The notes beneath the pieces are model-generated. The model did no database searches and had not been told where the DNA came from. It saw only the letters and a program-made list of their open reading frames with translations. Both the position numbers and the translations under genes were made by a program. A stretch of 64,000 bases of DNA from Streptomyces macrolidinus (GTDB lineage: Bacteria > Actinomycetota > Actinomycetes > Streptomycetales > Streptomycetaceae), in the NCBI RefSeq assembly GCF_023887685.1, contig NZ_JAMWMR010000001.1:62001-126000 (forward strand), given 5' to 3'. Below are positions 9,761 through 18,252 of this stretch, in pieces; the first letter of the stretch is position 1, and each line of letters opens with the position of its first letter.

Positions 9761-10093
9761 ATGGCCGTAGGAGGCTTCTGCAAGCTGCCGAGCGGCAACG
9801 TGGTGGTGGCGCTGAACCTGCCCGGCCCAGGAGCGGGCGACGGCGCGGTGCGCTTCCTCGTACTGGCCCGCAACCGGGCCCGCGCCCTGACGCGGCTGCG
9901 CAACCTCGGGCTGCGCGCGGTCTATCTCCGCGGCAACGCGGCACCGCCGACCCCCGACGAGATCACCGCGGTCCTCCACCACCCCGACCACCTGGTCTGG
10001 CGCACGGCCCCCGCCGCCGCGTCCCCGGAGCTGACCGAGGAGCTGTGGCACCCGATCAGGGCCCTGCTGCGCAAGCCCACGACCCGGACATGA
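9761..10093 (+). CDS. Small conserved-type hypothetical protein
   Basis: The 110-residue protein begins MAVGGFCKLPSGNVVVALNL and has a good AGGAGGG ribosome-binding site. It has no signal peptide or membrane segment. It looks like a compact alpha/beta domain (VRFLVLARNRARALTRLRNL, then LRAVYLRGNAAPPTPDE) followed by an acidic helical tail. It converges with pncA; a short hairpin overlaps its stop codon. I do not recognise the family. Confidence 0.72.
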   Translation: MAVGGFCKLPSGNVVVALNLPGPGAGDGAVRFLVLARNRARALTRLRNLGLRAVYLRGNAAPPTPDEITAVLHHPDHLVWRTAPAAASPELTEELWHPIRALLRKPTTRT

Positions 10094-10116
10094 CCGGTGA
10101 CCGGGGAGACCGGTCA
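10091..10116. terminator. Short bidirectional hairpin between convergent genes
   Basis: TGACCGGT at 10091-10098 pairs with ACCGGTCA at 10109-10116, overlapping the stop codons of both convergent genes. An 8-bp stem with a 10-nt loop is a modest terminator. Confidence 0.45.
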
Positions 10117-10698
10117 GACGACCGGCTTGCCCGACAGCTCCACGCCCGCCGAGCGCAGCTCCTGAAGCGCCCGCTCTGTGGTGTCCTCGGCCACTCCGGC
10201 GGTCAGATCCAGCAGGACCTGCGTGCGAAAGCCCTGCCGCACCGCGTCCAGAGCGGTCGCGCGCACACAGTGGTCGGTGGCGATCCCCACCACGTCCACC
10301 TCGTCGATCTCCCGCTCCCGCAGCCAGTCGCCCAGCGCCACCCCGTTCTCGTCGACGCCCTCGAACCCGCTGCACGCGGCCGAGTACGCCCCCTTGTCGA
10401 ACACGGCGTCGACACTGCCGGAGGCGACGGCCGGGGCGAAGTTCGGATGGAAGCCCACGCCCTCGGTGCCCGCCACGCAGTGCGCGGGCCAGGAGCGGAC
10501 GTAGTCCGGGTCGTCGGCGAAGTGGCCACCGGGGGCGATGTGATGATCACGGGTGGCGACGACATGGCGGTACCCGGCGGGAGCCTGCCCGATCAGCTCC
10601 GTGATCGCGGCGGCCACATCGGCGCCGCCGGACACCGCGAGGCTGCCGCCTTCGCAGAAGTCGTTCTGCACATCTACGACGATCAGGGCGCGGCGCAT
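10114..10698 (-). CDS. pncA: Nicotinamidase (isochorismatase-like hydrolase)
   Basis: This cysteine hydrolase deamidates nicotinamide to nicotinate in NAD salvage. The 194-residue length is typical. The catalytic Asp lies in IVVDVQNDFCEGGSLAV, the metal-site residues in ATRDHHIAPGGHFAD, and the nucleophilic Cys in GIATDHCVRATALDA. The ATG at 10698 gives the MRRALIVVDVQNDF start typical of the family. It lies downstream of pncB on the same strand with a 229-bp gap, and the two enzymes act in consecutive steps (nicotinamide to nicotinate to NaMN), so the neighbourhood supports the call. Confidence 0.93.
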   Translation of the reverse strand: MRRALIVVDVQNDFCEGGSLAVSGGADVAAAITELIGQAPAGYRHVVATRDHHIAPGGHFADDPDYVRSWPAHCVAGTEGVGFHPNFAPAVASGSVDAVFDKGAYSAACSGFEGVDENGVALGDWLREREIDEVDVVGIATDHCVRATALDAVRQGFRTQVLLDLTAGVAEDTTERALQELRSAGVELSGKPVV

Positions 10699-10927
10699 GG
10701 TCGGTGTCCTTCGGCTCGGCGGTGCTCGGGTGGGGCTTCGCGGGTGGGACGGGCGGGGCAGGTCGTGTCGTGTCGCGTCGGGTGCGCGGGCACGCTGCCG
10801 TTGCATTCCCGCGGGTGGCCGGTTCATGCCCCGTGGGACCCGCGGGCCCGAGCCCACACCCCGCCCTTACTCACCTCCAGGGTGCCAAGAGGGGCGTCGG
10901 GCAAGGGCCGGGCGTACGCCGTACGCG

Positions 10928-12256
10928 TCAGAGGTACTCGGTCGGAAGCACCGGCTCGCCGCGGGAGAGCTGGGTCGCCGACAGCGGCAGGCGGTCGCGT
11001 ACGGCGGCATGGCGGTCGCGGGCGACGTCCAGCGGCTCGCGGGCCACGACCTGGCCGGCCTTGACCAACTGGACCAGCAACTGGTGGTCCGCCAGCTCGG
11101 GCGGCACCGGACCGGTGCCGACGACCTCGGCCTCGGCCACCCCGTGCTCGTCCACGCGCCGCGCCGCCCACTTGCGCCCGCCGACGGAGGTCTTGCCGCC
11201 GGTCGTCTTCTTCGCCACCGGCAGCAGCGGGGCCTTCGGGTCCGCGGACTCGGCGCGGGCGACCAGCTTGTAGACCATCGAGCAGGTCGGATGGCCCGAC
11301 CCCGTCACCAGTTGGGTCCCGACGCCGTACGCGTCCACGGGCGCCGCCGCCAGCGAGGCGATCGCGTACTCGTCCAGGTCCGAGGTCACGACGATCTTCG
11401 TCTCGGTCGCGCCCAGCCGGTCGAGCTGCTGCCGCACCCGGTGCGCGACCAGCAGCAGATCGCCGGAGTCGATCCGGACGGCGCCCAGCTCGGGCCCGGC
11501 GATCTCGACGGCCACCCGCACGGCCTCGGCGACGTCGTAGGTGTCCACGAGCAGCGTGGTGTCCCGGCCCAGCGAGTCGACCTGGGCGCGGAAGGCGTCC
11601 CGCTCGGTGTCGTGCAGCAGCGTGAAGGCGTGGGCGGACGTCCCGACCGTCGGGATGCCGTAGCGGAACCCGGCGGCCAGGTCGGAGGTGGTCTCGAAGC
11701 CGCCGACGTAGGCGGAGCGCGCGGCGGCCACGGCGGCCAGCTCATGGGTGCGCCGGGCGCCCATCTCGATCAGTGGCCGGCCTCCGGCGGCCGAGGACAT
11801 CCGGGAGGCGGCGGCGGCCACGGCGGAGTCGTGGTTGAGGATCGACAGGATCACGGTCTCCAGGAGCACGCACTCCGCGAAGCTGCCCTCGACCCGCAGG
11901 ATCGGCGAGCCCGGGAAGTACACCTCGCCCTCGGGGTAGCCCCAGATGTCGCCGCTGAAGCGGTACGAGGCCAGCCACTGCAGGGTCGCGTCGTCGACGA
12001 CCCGGCGCTCGCGCAGGAAGCCGAGGAGGCCCGCGTCGAAGCGGAAGTTCTCCACCGCGTCCAGGACCCGCCCGGTGCCCGCCACGACGCCGTAGCGACG
12101 GCCCTCGGGCAGCCGCCGTGTGAAGACCTCGAACACGGACCGCCGCTCGGCGGTGCCGCCCTCCAGGGCGGCTTGCAGCATCGTCAGCTCATAGTGGTCG
12201 GTGAAGAGCGCCGTCGAGGGAACGTCCACCGGCAGCCCAAGGTCCGCTGTCTCCAT
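10928..12256 (-). CDS. pncB: Nicotinate phosphoribosyltransferase
   Basis: The 442-residue protein joins nicotinate and PRPP to form NaMN. The N-terminal [14 protein letters not shown] is the family signature. The PRPP/nicotinate-binding core carries [12 protein letters not shown] and later [13 protein letters not shown]. Near the C-terminus [20 protein letters not shown] is also typical. I chose the ATG at 12256 ([20 protein letters not shown]); another ATG lies at 12277. It is divergent from clpS with about 80-90 bp between starts, so the promoters overlap. It works with pncA downstream. Confidence 0.94.
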   Translation of the reverse strand: METADLGLPVDVPSTALFTDHYELTMLQAALEGGTAERRSVFEVFTRRLPEGRRYGVVAGTGRVLDAVENFRFDAGLLGFLRERRVVDDATLQWLASYRFSGDIWGYPEGEVYFPGSPILRVEGSFAECVLLETVILSILNHDSAVAAAASRMSSAAGGRPLIEMGARRTHELAAVAAARSAYVGGFETTSDLAAGFRYGIPTVGTSAHAFTLLHDTERDAFRAQVDSLGRDTTLLVDTYDVAEAVRVAVEIAGPELGAVRIDSGDLLLVAHRVRQQLDRLGATETKIVVTSDLDEYAIASLAAAPVDAYGVGTQLVTGSGHPTCSMVYKLVARAESADPKAPLLPVAKKTTGGKTSVGGRKWAARRVDEHGVAEAEVVGTGPVPPELADHQLLVQLVKAGQVVAREPLDVARDRHAAVRDRLPLSATQLSRGEPVLPTEYL

Positions 12257-12336
12257 GGTGGACGATCGTACCTTCATCTCGTCAGTCTGACGATTTGTGG
12301 CCTCGGTTTGTGCGTGCACCCCCCAGTGGTGGCAGC

Positions 12337-12654
12337 ATGGGGCCTGTGACGGCTCCCGCACCCCTTGAGATCGAGAAGACCGAGTCGGCGGAGGAAGCGT
12401 TCGCCGTCCCTGAGCCGGACGTCCCCTGGTTGACGATCGTGCACAACGATCCGGTCAACCTCATGAGCTATGTGACGTACGTGTTCCAGACGTACTTCGG
12501 CTACTCGAAGGACAAGGCCACCAAGCTCATGCTCGACGTCCACCACAAGGGCCGGGCGGTGGTGTCCAGTGGTACGCGCGAAGAGATGGAGCGCGACGTG
12601 CAGGCCATGCACGGTTACGGTCTGTGGGCCACACTTCAGCAGGACCGCAAGTAG
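12337..12654 (+). CDS. clpS: ATP-dependent Clp protease adaptor ClpS
   Basis: ClpS delivers N-degron substrates to ClpA/ClpC-ClpP. The 105-residue product has the conserved core [20 protein letters not shown] (N-degron pocket around [11 protein letters not shown]) and the second half [18 protein letters not shown] and HGYGLWATL. The start is uncertain: ATG 12337 (MGPVTAPAP) or GTG 12346, which has GGGG just upstream. An in-frame ATG at 12295 is unlikely. The DUF2017 gene follows 32 bp later, forming the clpS-DUF2017 pair usual in actinobacteria. Confidence 0.95.
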   Translation: MGPVTAPAPLEIEKTESAEEAFAVPEPDVPWLTIVHNDPVNLMSYVTYVFQTYFGYSKDKATKLMLDVHHKGRAVVSSGTREEMERDVQAMHGYGLWATLQQDRK

Positions 12655-12686
12655 TCAGCAGGCCCGCCGAGCACTGAAAAGACCCC

Positions 12687-13295
12687 ATGCCAGGACACTT
12701 CGAACCGCTCCCCGGCGGCGGCGCGGCCGTCGCACTCGACGAGGTCGAGATCTCCATCATCCGGTCGCTGGCCCTCCAGTTGCTGGAACTCATCGGGCCG
12801 GGCCCCGGGGCGGCCGACGCCCCGCAGGACCCGCTCGCCGAGCTGTTCACGGAGGGCCCGAGCGAGCCGCCGGACGACCCGGTGCTGCGCCGTCTGTTCC
12901 CGGACGCCTACAGCAGCCCCGGCACCGACCCCGCCACGCCCGAGGAGGCGGAGGAGCGGCGCACCCACTCCGCGGAGTTCCGCCGCTTCACCGAGAACGA
13001 CCTGCGCGCGGGCAAGCGGGAGAACGCCCTCGCGGTGATCCGCTCGCTGGACGCGCTGACCCCGGTGGGCGAGGAGGCGGCCGTCCTGGAGCTGTCGCCC
13101 GAGGCGTCGCGGCAGTGGCTCGGCGCCCTGAACGATCTGCGTCTCGCGATCGGCTCCCGGCTGGAGGTCTCCGACGAGGAGGAGACCGACGAGCTGTACC
13201 GGCTGCCCGACGAGGACCCGCGCAAGCCGATGGTGATGGCGTACCTCTGGCTGGGCGGCCTTCAGGAGACCCTCGTCGCGACCCTTATGCCTTGA
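12687..13295 (+). CDS. DUF2017 family protein
   Basis: The 202-residue soluble protein is largely helical and acidic: EISIIRSLALQLLELIG near the N-terminus, then a helical core (residues about 130-200) with SRQWLGALNDLRLAIGSRL and MVMAYLWLGGLQETLVATL. This matches the actinobacterial DUF2017 family that sits directly after clpS. The function is unknown. Its fixed pairing with clpS suggests a link to regulated proteolysis, which is inference. A strong hairpin 79 nt downstream ends the unit. Confidence 0.88.
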   Translation: MPGHFEPLPGGGAAVALDEVEISIIRSLALQLLELIGPGPGAADAPQDPLAELFTEGPSEPPDDPVLRRLFPDAYSSPGTDPATPEEAEERRTHSAEFRRFTENDLRAGKRENALAVIRSLDALTPVGEEAAVLELSPEASRQWLGALNDLRLAIGSRLEVSDEEETDELYRLPDEDPRKPMVMAYLWLGGLQETLVATLMP

Positions 13296-13711
13296 TCGGT
13301 ATGCCCTGATCGATCCCGATTCCCGGATGTGCGCCGATATCCGCCGATGTGCTGGGTGCGGACACTGACGCGCGGGGTGCGGAATCTTCCGTTCCGCACC
13401 CTGGTGTCCGCTGAGCGAACTTGATCATCCGGATAACGATCGCATCACAACGATGACCCCGTACGCCCGCTTCAGTGGCGTTTTGTCCGCTTCTTCCGGT
13501 GATGTGTGTCATATCTCTGACGCCCGATCATCACCGCTGCCGTGGTAAACCTTCTCACCGCCCGTCGGACGCCACCCATGTCCGGTCGGGTGCGCCACCG
13601 AGCCGGCGACCGTCGGCCAGGCAACAACTCCATCAGTCCGGGGGGATTCGAGACCCGATCCGAAGAAGGCCGCCGCTCGGCCTGGATCGGGATGGAGAAA
13701 GGCGCACCACC
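13296..13711. other. Intergenic region before the amino-acid permease
   Basis: This 416-bp gap holds the terminator at 13375-13401 and then a region that should contain the permease promoter. I saw no convincing -35/-10 pair. The GGAGAAAGG ribosome-binding site lies at about 13694-13702. No gene is apparent. Confidence 0.5.
13375..13401 (+). terminator. Hairpin terminator after the clpS-DUF2017 unit
   Basis: GGGTGCGGAA (13375-13384) pairs exactly with TTCCGCACCC (13392-13401) around a 7-nt loop. Confidence 0.75.
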
Positions 13712-15145
13712 ATGACCTCAGCGCAGGTCGACCAGCAGCACGACGGCGGCGAGGCCGCCGACGGCGCGGCCGAGGGCGGCGAGGGCTACCAGCGAGGGCT
13801 CGGTACCCGGCAGATCCAGATGATCGCCATCGGCGGTGCCATCGGCACCGGCCTGTTCCTGGGCGCGGGCAAGGGCATCGCGAAGGCCGGCCCCAGTCTG
13901 ATCCTGGCGTACGCCATCGCGGGCGTCGTCATCTTCATGATCATGCGCGCGCTCGGCGAACTGCTGATGTACCGCCCGGTCTCCGGCTCGTTCTCGGAGT
14001 ACGCGCGCGAGTTCATCGGCCCGTTCGCGGGCTTCGTGACCGGGTGGACGTACTGGCTGTTCTGGGTGGTCACCGGCATCACCGAGGTGACGGCCGCGGC
14101 GGCCTACATGACGTACTGGTTCGACATGCCGCAGTGGCTCTCGGCCCTGATCTTCACGATCGTGCTCTACGGCGCCAACCTGATCTCCGTGAAGCTCTTC
14201 GGTGAGCTGGAGTTCTGGTTCTCCATGGTCAAGGTCACCGCGATCGTCGGCATGATCCTGATCTGCGTCGGCGTCCTGACGATCGGCTTCTCCGACGCCG
14301 CCGGGACCGCCTCCGTGACCCACCTGTGGAAGGACGGCGGCTTCTTCCCGAACGGTGTCGGCAGCACGCTGATGACCCTCCAGATGGTCATGTTCGCCTT
14401 CCTCGCCGTCGAGTTGGTCGGTGTCACCGCGGGCGAGTCCAAGGACCCCAAGAAGGTGCTGCCGAGGGCGATCAACACGGTGCCCTGGCGGATCGCCGTC
14501 TTCTACATCGGCGCGCTGACCATGATCCTCTCGGTGGTGCCGTGGACGAGCTTCCACGGGGGCATGAGCCCCTTCGTGAAGGCCTTCCAGGAGATGGGCC
14601 TGGCTGCGGGCGCGGGCATCGTCAACTTCGTCGTCCTCACGGCCGCGCTGTCGTCCTGCAACTCCGGCATGTACTCCACCGGCCGCATGCTGCGTGACCT
14701 GGCGCTCAACAGTCAGGGCCCGAAGGCCTTCACCAGGCTGACGCCCAGCGGCACCCCGCTGGTCGGGACGACGTTCTCCGCCGCGCTGATGCTGGTCGGC
14801 GTCTGGATCAACTACCAGTGGCCGGGCAAGGCGTTCGACTACGTGGTGTCCTTCGCGACCATCTCCGGCATGTGGGCCTGGATCGTCATCCTGATCTGCC
14901 AGATCCGCTACCGGGCCAAGTCGGACCGCGGGGTGCTGCCGAAGAGCGAGTTCCGTGCCCCGGGAGCACCGTTCACCAGCTACTTCGCGCTGCTGTTCAT
15001 CTTCATGGTGATCGTGCTCATGGGCATCGACAAGGACGCCCGGGTCTCGCTGTACTGCGCCCCGCTGTGGGGTCTGGTCCTCGCCGTTTCGTACGTCGTG
15101 CTCAGGAGCCGCAACCCGCAGGCCGCGGCCTTCCGCAAGCGCTGA
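13712..15145 (+). CDS. Amino-acid permease (APC family)
   Basis: The 477-residue membrane protein has about 12 hydrophobic helices. The first contains the APC signature IQMIAIGGAIGTGLFLGAGK, and the second SLILAYAIAGVVIFMIMRAL is followed by GELLMYRPVSGSF, typical of the amino-acid transporter (AAT) branch that includes AnsP, CycA and GabP. It imports an amino acid with a proton; the specificity is not readable. The ATG at 13712 has GGAGAAAGG upstream. The acidic N-terminal tail of about 30 residues is cytoplasmic. It lies upstream of a cysteine-biosynthesis cluster but is separated from it by a long hairpin. Confidence 0.92.
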   Translation: MTSAQVDQQHDGGEAADGAAEGGEGYQRGLGTRQIQMIAIGGAIGTGLFLGAGKGIAKAGPSLILAYAIAGVVIFMIMRALGELLMYRPVSGSFSEYAREFIGPFAGFVTGWTYWLFWVVTGITEVTAAAAYMTYWFDMPQWLSALIFTIVLYGANLISVKLFGELEFWFSMVKVTAIVGMILICVGVLTIGFSDAAGTASVTHLWKDGGFFPNGVGSTLMTLQMVMFAFLAVELVGVTAGESKDPKKVLPRAINTVPWRIAVFYIGALTMILSVVPWTSFHGGMSPFVKAFQEMGLAAGAGIVNFVVLTAALSSCNSGMYSTGRMLRDLALNSQGPKAFTRLTPSGTPLVGTTFSAALMLVGVWINYQWPGKAFDYVVSFATISGMWAWIVILICQIRYRAKSDRGVLPKSEFRAPGAPFTSYFALLFIFMVIVLMGIDKDARVSLYCAPLWGLVLAVSYVVLRSRNPQAAAFRKR

Positions 15146-15200
15146 CGCGCGGCCCGGGAGGTCCGGCGGACCGCGGGCAGGCTCCGGACGTCCAGCATGT

Positions 15201-15237
15201 GGGCTGTCTCGTACCGACTCTCGGTACGAGACAGCCC
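15201..15237. promoter_or_regulatory. Perfect 17-bp stem hairpin between permease and mec
   Basis: GGGCTGTCTCGTACCGA (15201-15217) pairs exactly with TCGGTACGAGACAGCCC (15221-15237) around a 3-nt loop. It could terminate the permease transcript. It also covers the region where the mec -35 box would lie, since a TATCCT -10 box sits at 15245-15250, so an operator is an alternative. Confidence 0.65.
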
Positions 15238-15257
15238 CTCTGCTTATCCTGACCCCC

Positions 15258-15680
15258 ATGCTGACCCTCACCCAGGCCCTCTACGACCAGATCGTCGCCC
15301 ACGCGCGCGAGGACCACCCCGACGAGGCGTGCGGCGTGGTCGCCGGCCCCGTGGGCGCCGGCCGCCCCGAGCGCTTCATCCCGATGCTCAACGCGGCCCG
15401 CTCGCCCACGTTCTACGAGTTCGACTCGCAGGACCTGCTGAAGCTGTACCGGGAGATGGACGACCGCGACGAGGAGCCGGTGATCATCTACCACTCCCAC
15501 ACCGCGACCGAGGCCTACCCCTCCCGCACCGACATCGGCTACGCCAACGAGCCCGGCGCCCACTACGTGCTCGTCTCCACAGCCGACGCCGACGGCCTCG
15601 GCGAGTTCCAGTTCCGCTCCTTCCGGATCCTCGAGGGCGAGGTCACCGAGGAGGAGGTCAAGGTCGTGGACGCCTACTGA
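15258..15680 (+). CDS. mec: JAMM/Mov34-family metalloprotease (Mec-like, CysO pathway)
   Basis: The 140-residue protein is a zinc JAMM peptidase: Glu23 in PDEACGVVAG and the YHSHTATEAYPSRTD motif supplying His79, His81, Ser89 and Asp92. In Mycobacterium tuberculosis Mec+ releases cysteine from the CysO-cysteine adduct. Clustering with cysO and cysM here supports that role. The local CysO ends GGMA, so this enzyme may also trim that tail (inference). The ATG at 15258 has no ribosome-binding site, but TATCCT 7 nt upstream suggests a leaderless transcript. Confidence 0.9.
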   Translation: MLTLTQALYDQIVAHAREDHPDEACGVVAGPVGAGRPERFIPMLNAARSPTFYEFDSQDLLKLYREMDDRDEEPVIIYHSHTATEAYPSRTDIGYANEPGAHYVLVSTADADGLGEFQFRSFRILEGEVTEEEVKVVDAY

Positions 15681-15829
15681 GCCACCCGTACGGAGGGGCG
15701 CCGGGCGAGGCCTGCGAGCGACGCCTGCCGAGCGGGCCGCACCGGGCCCTGACCACACTTCGGGCAGCGTCCATCCGGCATGCGAGATGGCCTTCCAGAA
15801 CCCGGACCGGGAATCGTTACGATGAGCGC

Positions 15830-15925
15830 ATGGTTATCGACGACGTGAGCGAGAAGACCCCGGGCGCCCTGCTCGTGGCGCGGCTGCACGTCGACCTGTG
15901 CAGGCTCGCCAGCGCCATCTGTTGA
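15830..15925 (+). CDS. 31-residue cysteine-containing leader peptide upstream of cysO-cysM
   Basis: A short ORF encodes MVIDDVSEKTPGALLVARLH followed by VDLCRLASAIC. The ending RLHVDLCRLASAIC matches the actinobacterial putative leader peptides found ahead of sulfur genes; Cys24 and Cys31 fall near the end. TACGAT at 15818-15823 is a plausible -10 box six nt before the ATG, so the transcript is probably leaderless. A short inverted repeat (GTACG...CGTAC) follows the stop at about 15953-15965. I infer cysteine-responsive attenuation of cysO-cysM: ribosomes stalled at Cys codons would alter downstream RNA folding. The peptide itself is probably not functional. Confidence 0.8.
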   Translation: MVIDDVSEKTPGALLVARLHVDLCRLASAIC

Positions 15926-16054
15926 CGCGCCCCTGCCGCGTGCCTGCCCTCGTACGCTTCGTACGGCCATGAGCCGCGGCGCCCCTCGCGTACCACCACG
16001 CTCCCGCGCTGCCGTGCGCTCCGACCCGACACTCTCCGACAGGAGTCCACAACC

Positions 16055-16333
16055 ATGGCCATCGAGGTCCGCATCCCGACCATCCTCCGCCAGTACACCG
16101 ACGGCCAGAAGGCCGTCGAGGGCAGCGGGGACACCCTCGCCGCGCTGTTCACCGACCTCGAGGCCCGCCACCCGGGCATCCGGGCCCGGATCGTGGACGG
16201 CGGCGAGCTGCGCCGGTTCGTCAACGTCTACCTGAACGACGAGGACGTCCGCTTCCTGGACGGCATCGACACCAAGCTGGCCGACGGCGACAACGTGACG
16301 ATCCTGCCGGCCGTGGCCGGCGGTATGGCCTGA
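16055..16333 (+). CDS. cysO: Ubiquitin-like sulfur carrier protein CysO/ThiS family
   Basis: The 92-residue beta-grasp protein carries sulfur as a C-terminal thiocarboxylate for cysteine synthesis by CysM. Conserved features are IEVRIPTILRQYTDGQ at the N-terminus and LADGDNVTILPAVAGG near the end. The chain does not end at Gly-Gly but continues with Met-Ala (GGMA, residues 89-92), so two residues must be removed before thiocarboxylation. The JAMM protease encoded upstream is the obvious candidate. The start has an ACAGGAG site. cysM follows after 6 bp and is surely co-transcribed. Confidence 0.92.
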   Translation: MAIEVRIPTILRQYTDGQKAVEGSGDTLAALFTDLEARHPGIRARIVDGGELRRFVNVYLNDEDVRFLDGIDTKLADGDNVTILPAVAGGMA

Positions 16334-17290
<957 letters not shown>

Positions 17291-17302
17291 CCGGAAGCCA
17301 GG

Positions 17303-17375
17303 CAGAAGTTCAGAAGCCAGAAGCCAGAAGCCAGAAGCCAGAAGTCCAGAAGTTCAGAAGTCAGAAGTCAGAAGT
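17303..17375. repeat. Ten-unit heptamer/octamer array (CAGAAGC / CAGAAGT)
   Basis: Units begin at 17303, 17311, 17318, 17325, 17332, 17339, 17347, 17355, 17362 and 17369. Each is CAGAAG plus one or two pyrimidines. The purine-rich top strand stands out from the GC-rich surroundings. The array lies in the untranslated 3' region between the cysM stop codon and its terminator. Confidence 0.9.
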
Positions 17376-17377
17376 CC

Positions 17378-17406
17378 CGAAGTCCGGGGGAATCCCCCGG
17401 ACTTCG
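17378..17406 (+). terminator. Hairpin terminator after cysM
   Basis: A perfect 13-bp stem (CGAAGTCCGGGGG at 17378-17390 with CCCCCGGACTTCG at 17394-17406) has a 3-nt loop and is followed by TCCTT. Confidence 0.85.
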
Positions 17407-17410
17407 TCCT

Positions 17411-17590
17411 TCCATCGGCAGGGCAACCTCCGCCGGCAACATCGGCTGAACCACGACGAGCGGCGTCATCACCAACGAAAGCGGCCAGTCGGCGCACGGC
17501 GGCTCGTACGTCGCCAGGCTCGACGGCTACGGCACCACCCACACCGACACGCTGTCCCAACCAGCTTCGTCGTCGACGACACCGCCGTGA
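17411..17590 (+). pseudogene. Remnant of a secreted-peptidase accessory domain
   Basis: From 17450 a frame reads TTTSGVITNESGQSAHGGSY and then VARLDGYGTTHTDTLSQPAS before a stop at 17588-17590. This resembles the C-terminal beta-sandwich domain of Streptomyces kumamolisin-like and other secreted peptidases, where a Trp usually precedes TTTSG. Here that codon is TGA (GNIG-stop-TTTSG), consistent with TGG mutated to a stop. No start, signal peptide or catalytic part is present nearby, so this is a decayed fragment. Domain assignment is from memory of the motif. Confidence 0.5.
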
Positions 17591-17788
17591 CGACTAGCTG
17601 ACGTACCGACACCATCCCGACCAGGGCCCCTGCCGCGCACCCGCGACCGGGGCCCTGGCCCCTGCCGCCGTCCGAGCGGGCGCCGATACGGCGAGGGATC
17701 GCACGGGATCCTGATACGGAGGAGGCACGTCAGACCCGTACCGAGCCGATGTACCGAGCCGAAGCCCCGCACGGAAGGCGGCCCGCCC

Positions 17789-18223
17789 ATGCGCCGTAGG
17801 ACCCTCCACCTGGCCGCCGTCGCCGCGGCGGCGCTCCTCCTCGCCGGGTGCGGCACCCAGCGCGACGGCACGGCATCGCCCGCGCCCCCGCCGTCCCCGA
17901 GGGGGTGCCCCGCCGAGGTCCGGCTCACCGCCGCCGACGACGGCCGCGCCCTCTGCCTGACGACCGGCGGGCGGCTCCGGCTGACCCTGCACGGCAGCGA
18001 GGACCGGCCCTGGACCCCCGTCACCGCCACGGGCGGCGCGCTGCGGCCCGTCAACGCCGGTGTCGCCGTACGGAAGGGCGACGCCGTCGCCGCCTTCGAG
18101 GCGGTCGCGCCCGGCACCGCACGGCTCACCTCGACCCGCCCCCTGTGCGCCCGGCGACCGGGCCAGAACTCCTGTCCGGGCGTGCAGAGGTGGACGGTCA
18201 CGGTACGGGTGACGGCGCGCTGA
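17789..18223 (+). CDS. Putative lipoprotein
   Basis: The 144-residue protein starts with a lipoprotein signal peptide (MRRRTLHLAAVAAAALLLAG then Cys21). After lipidation a Pro/Ser linker leads to a single small domain, about 38-144, with four later Cys residues (CPAEV, ALCLTT, PLCARR, NSCPGV) that could form two disulfides. Alternating hydrophobic strands (LRLTLHG, AVAAFEAVAPGTARL, RWTVTVRVTA) suggest an immunoglobulin-like fold. Its function is unknown. It converges with the PemK-like gene, 29 bp apart. Confidence 0.8.
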   Translation: MRRRTLHLAAVAAAALLLAGCGTQRDGTASPAPPPSPRGCPAEVRLTAADDGRALCLTTGGRLRLTLHGSEDRPWTPVTATGGALRPVNAGVAVRKGDAVAAFEAVAPGTARLTSTRPLCARRPGQNSCPGVQRWTVTVRVTAR

Positions 18224-18252
18224 GGCCGCTCATTCGGTATCCCCTCATCCCC

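Noticed and set aside
7205-10375. Long minus-strand open frame (about 1050 codons) across the M6 protease
   Set aside because: It is the complement of a gene with a clear signal peptide and catalytic motif, and has no start signal or recognisable domain.
12250-12300. An earlier ATG at 12277 as the pncB start
   Set aside because: It adds only seven residues of no family value and lies closer to the clpS promoter; the 12256 start is more usual, although this is not proven.
17303-17375. Possible CRISPR array at the CAGAAGY repeats
   Set aside because: Units are only 7-8 bp with no spacers and no cas genes nearby.
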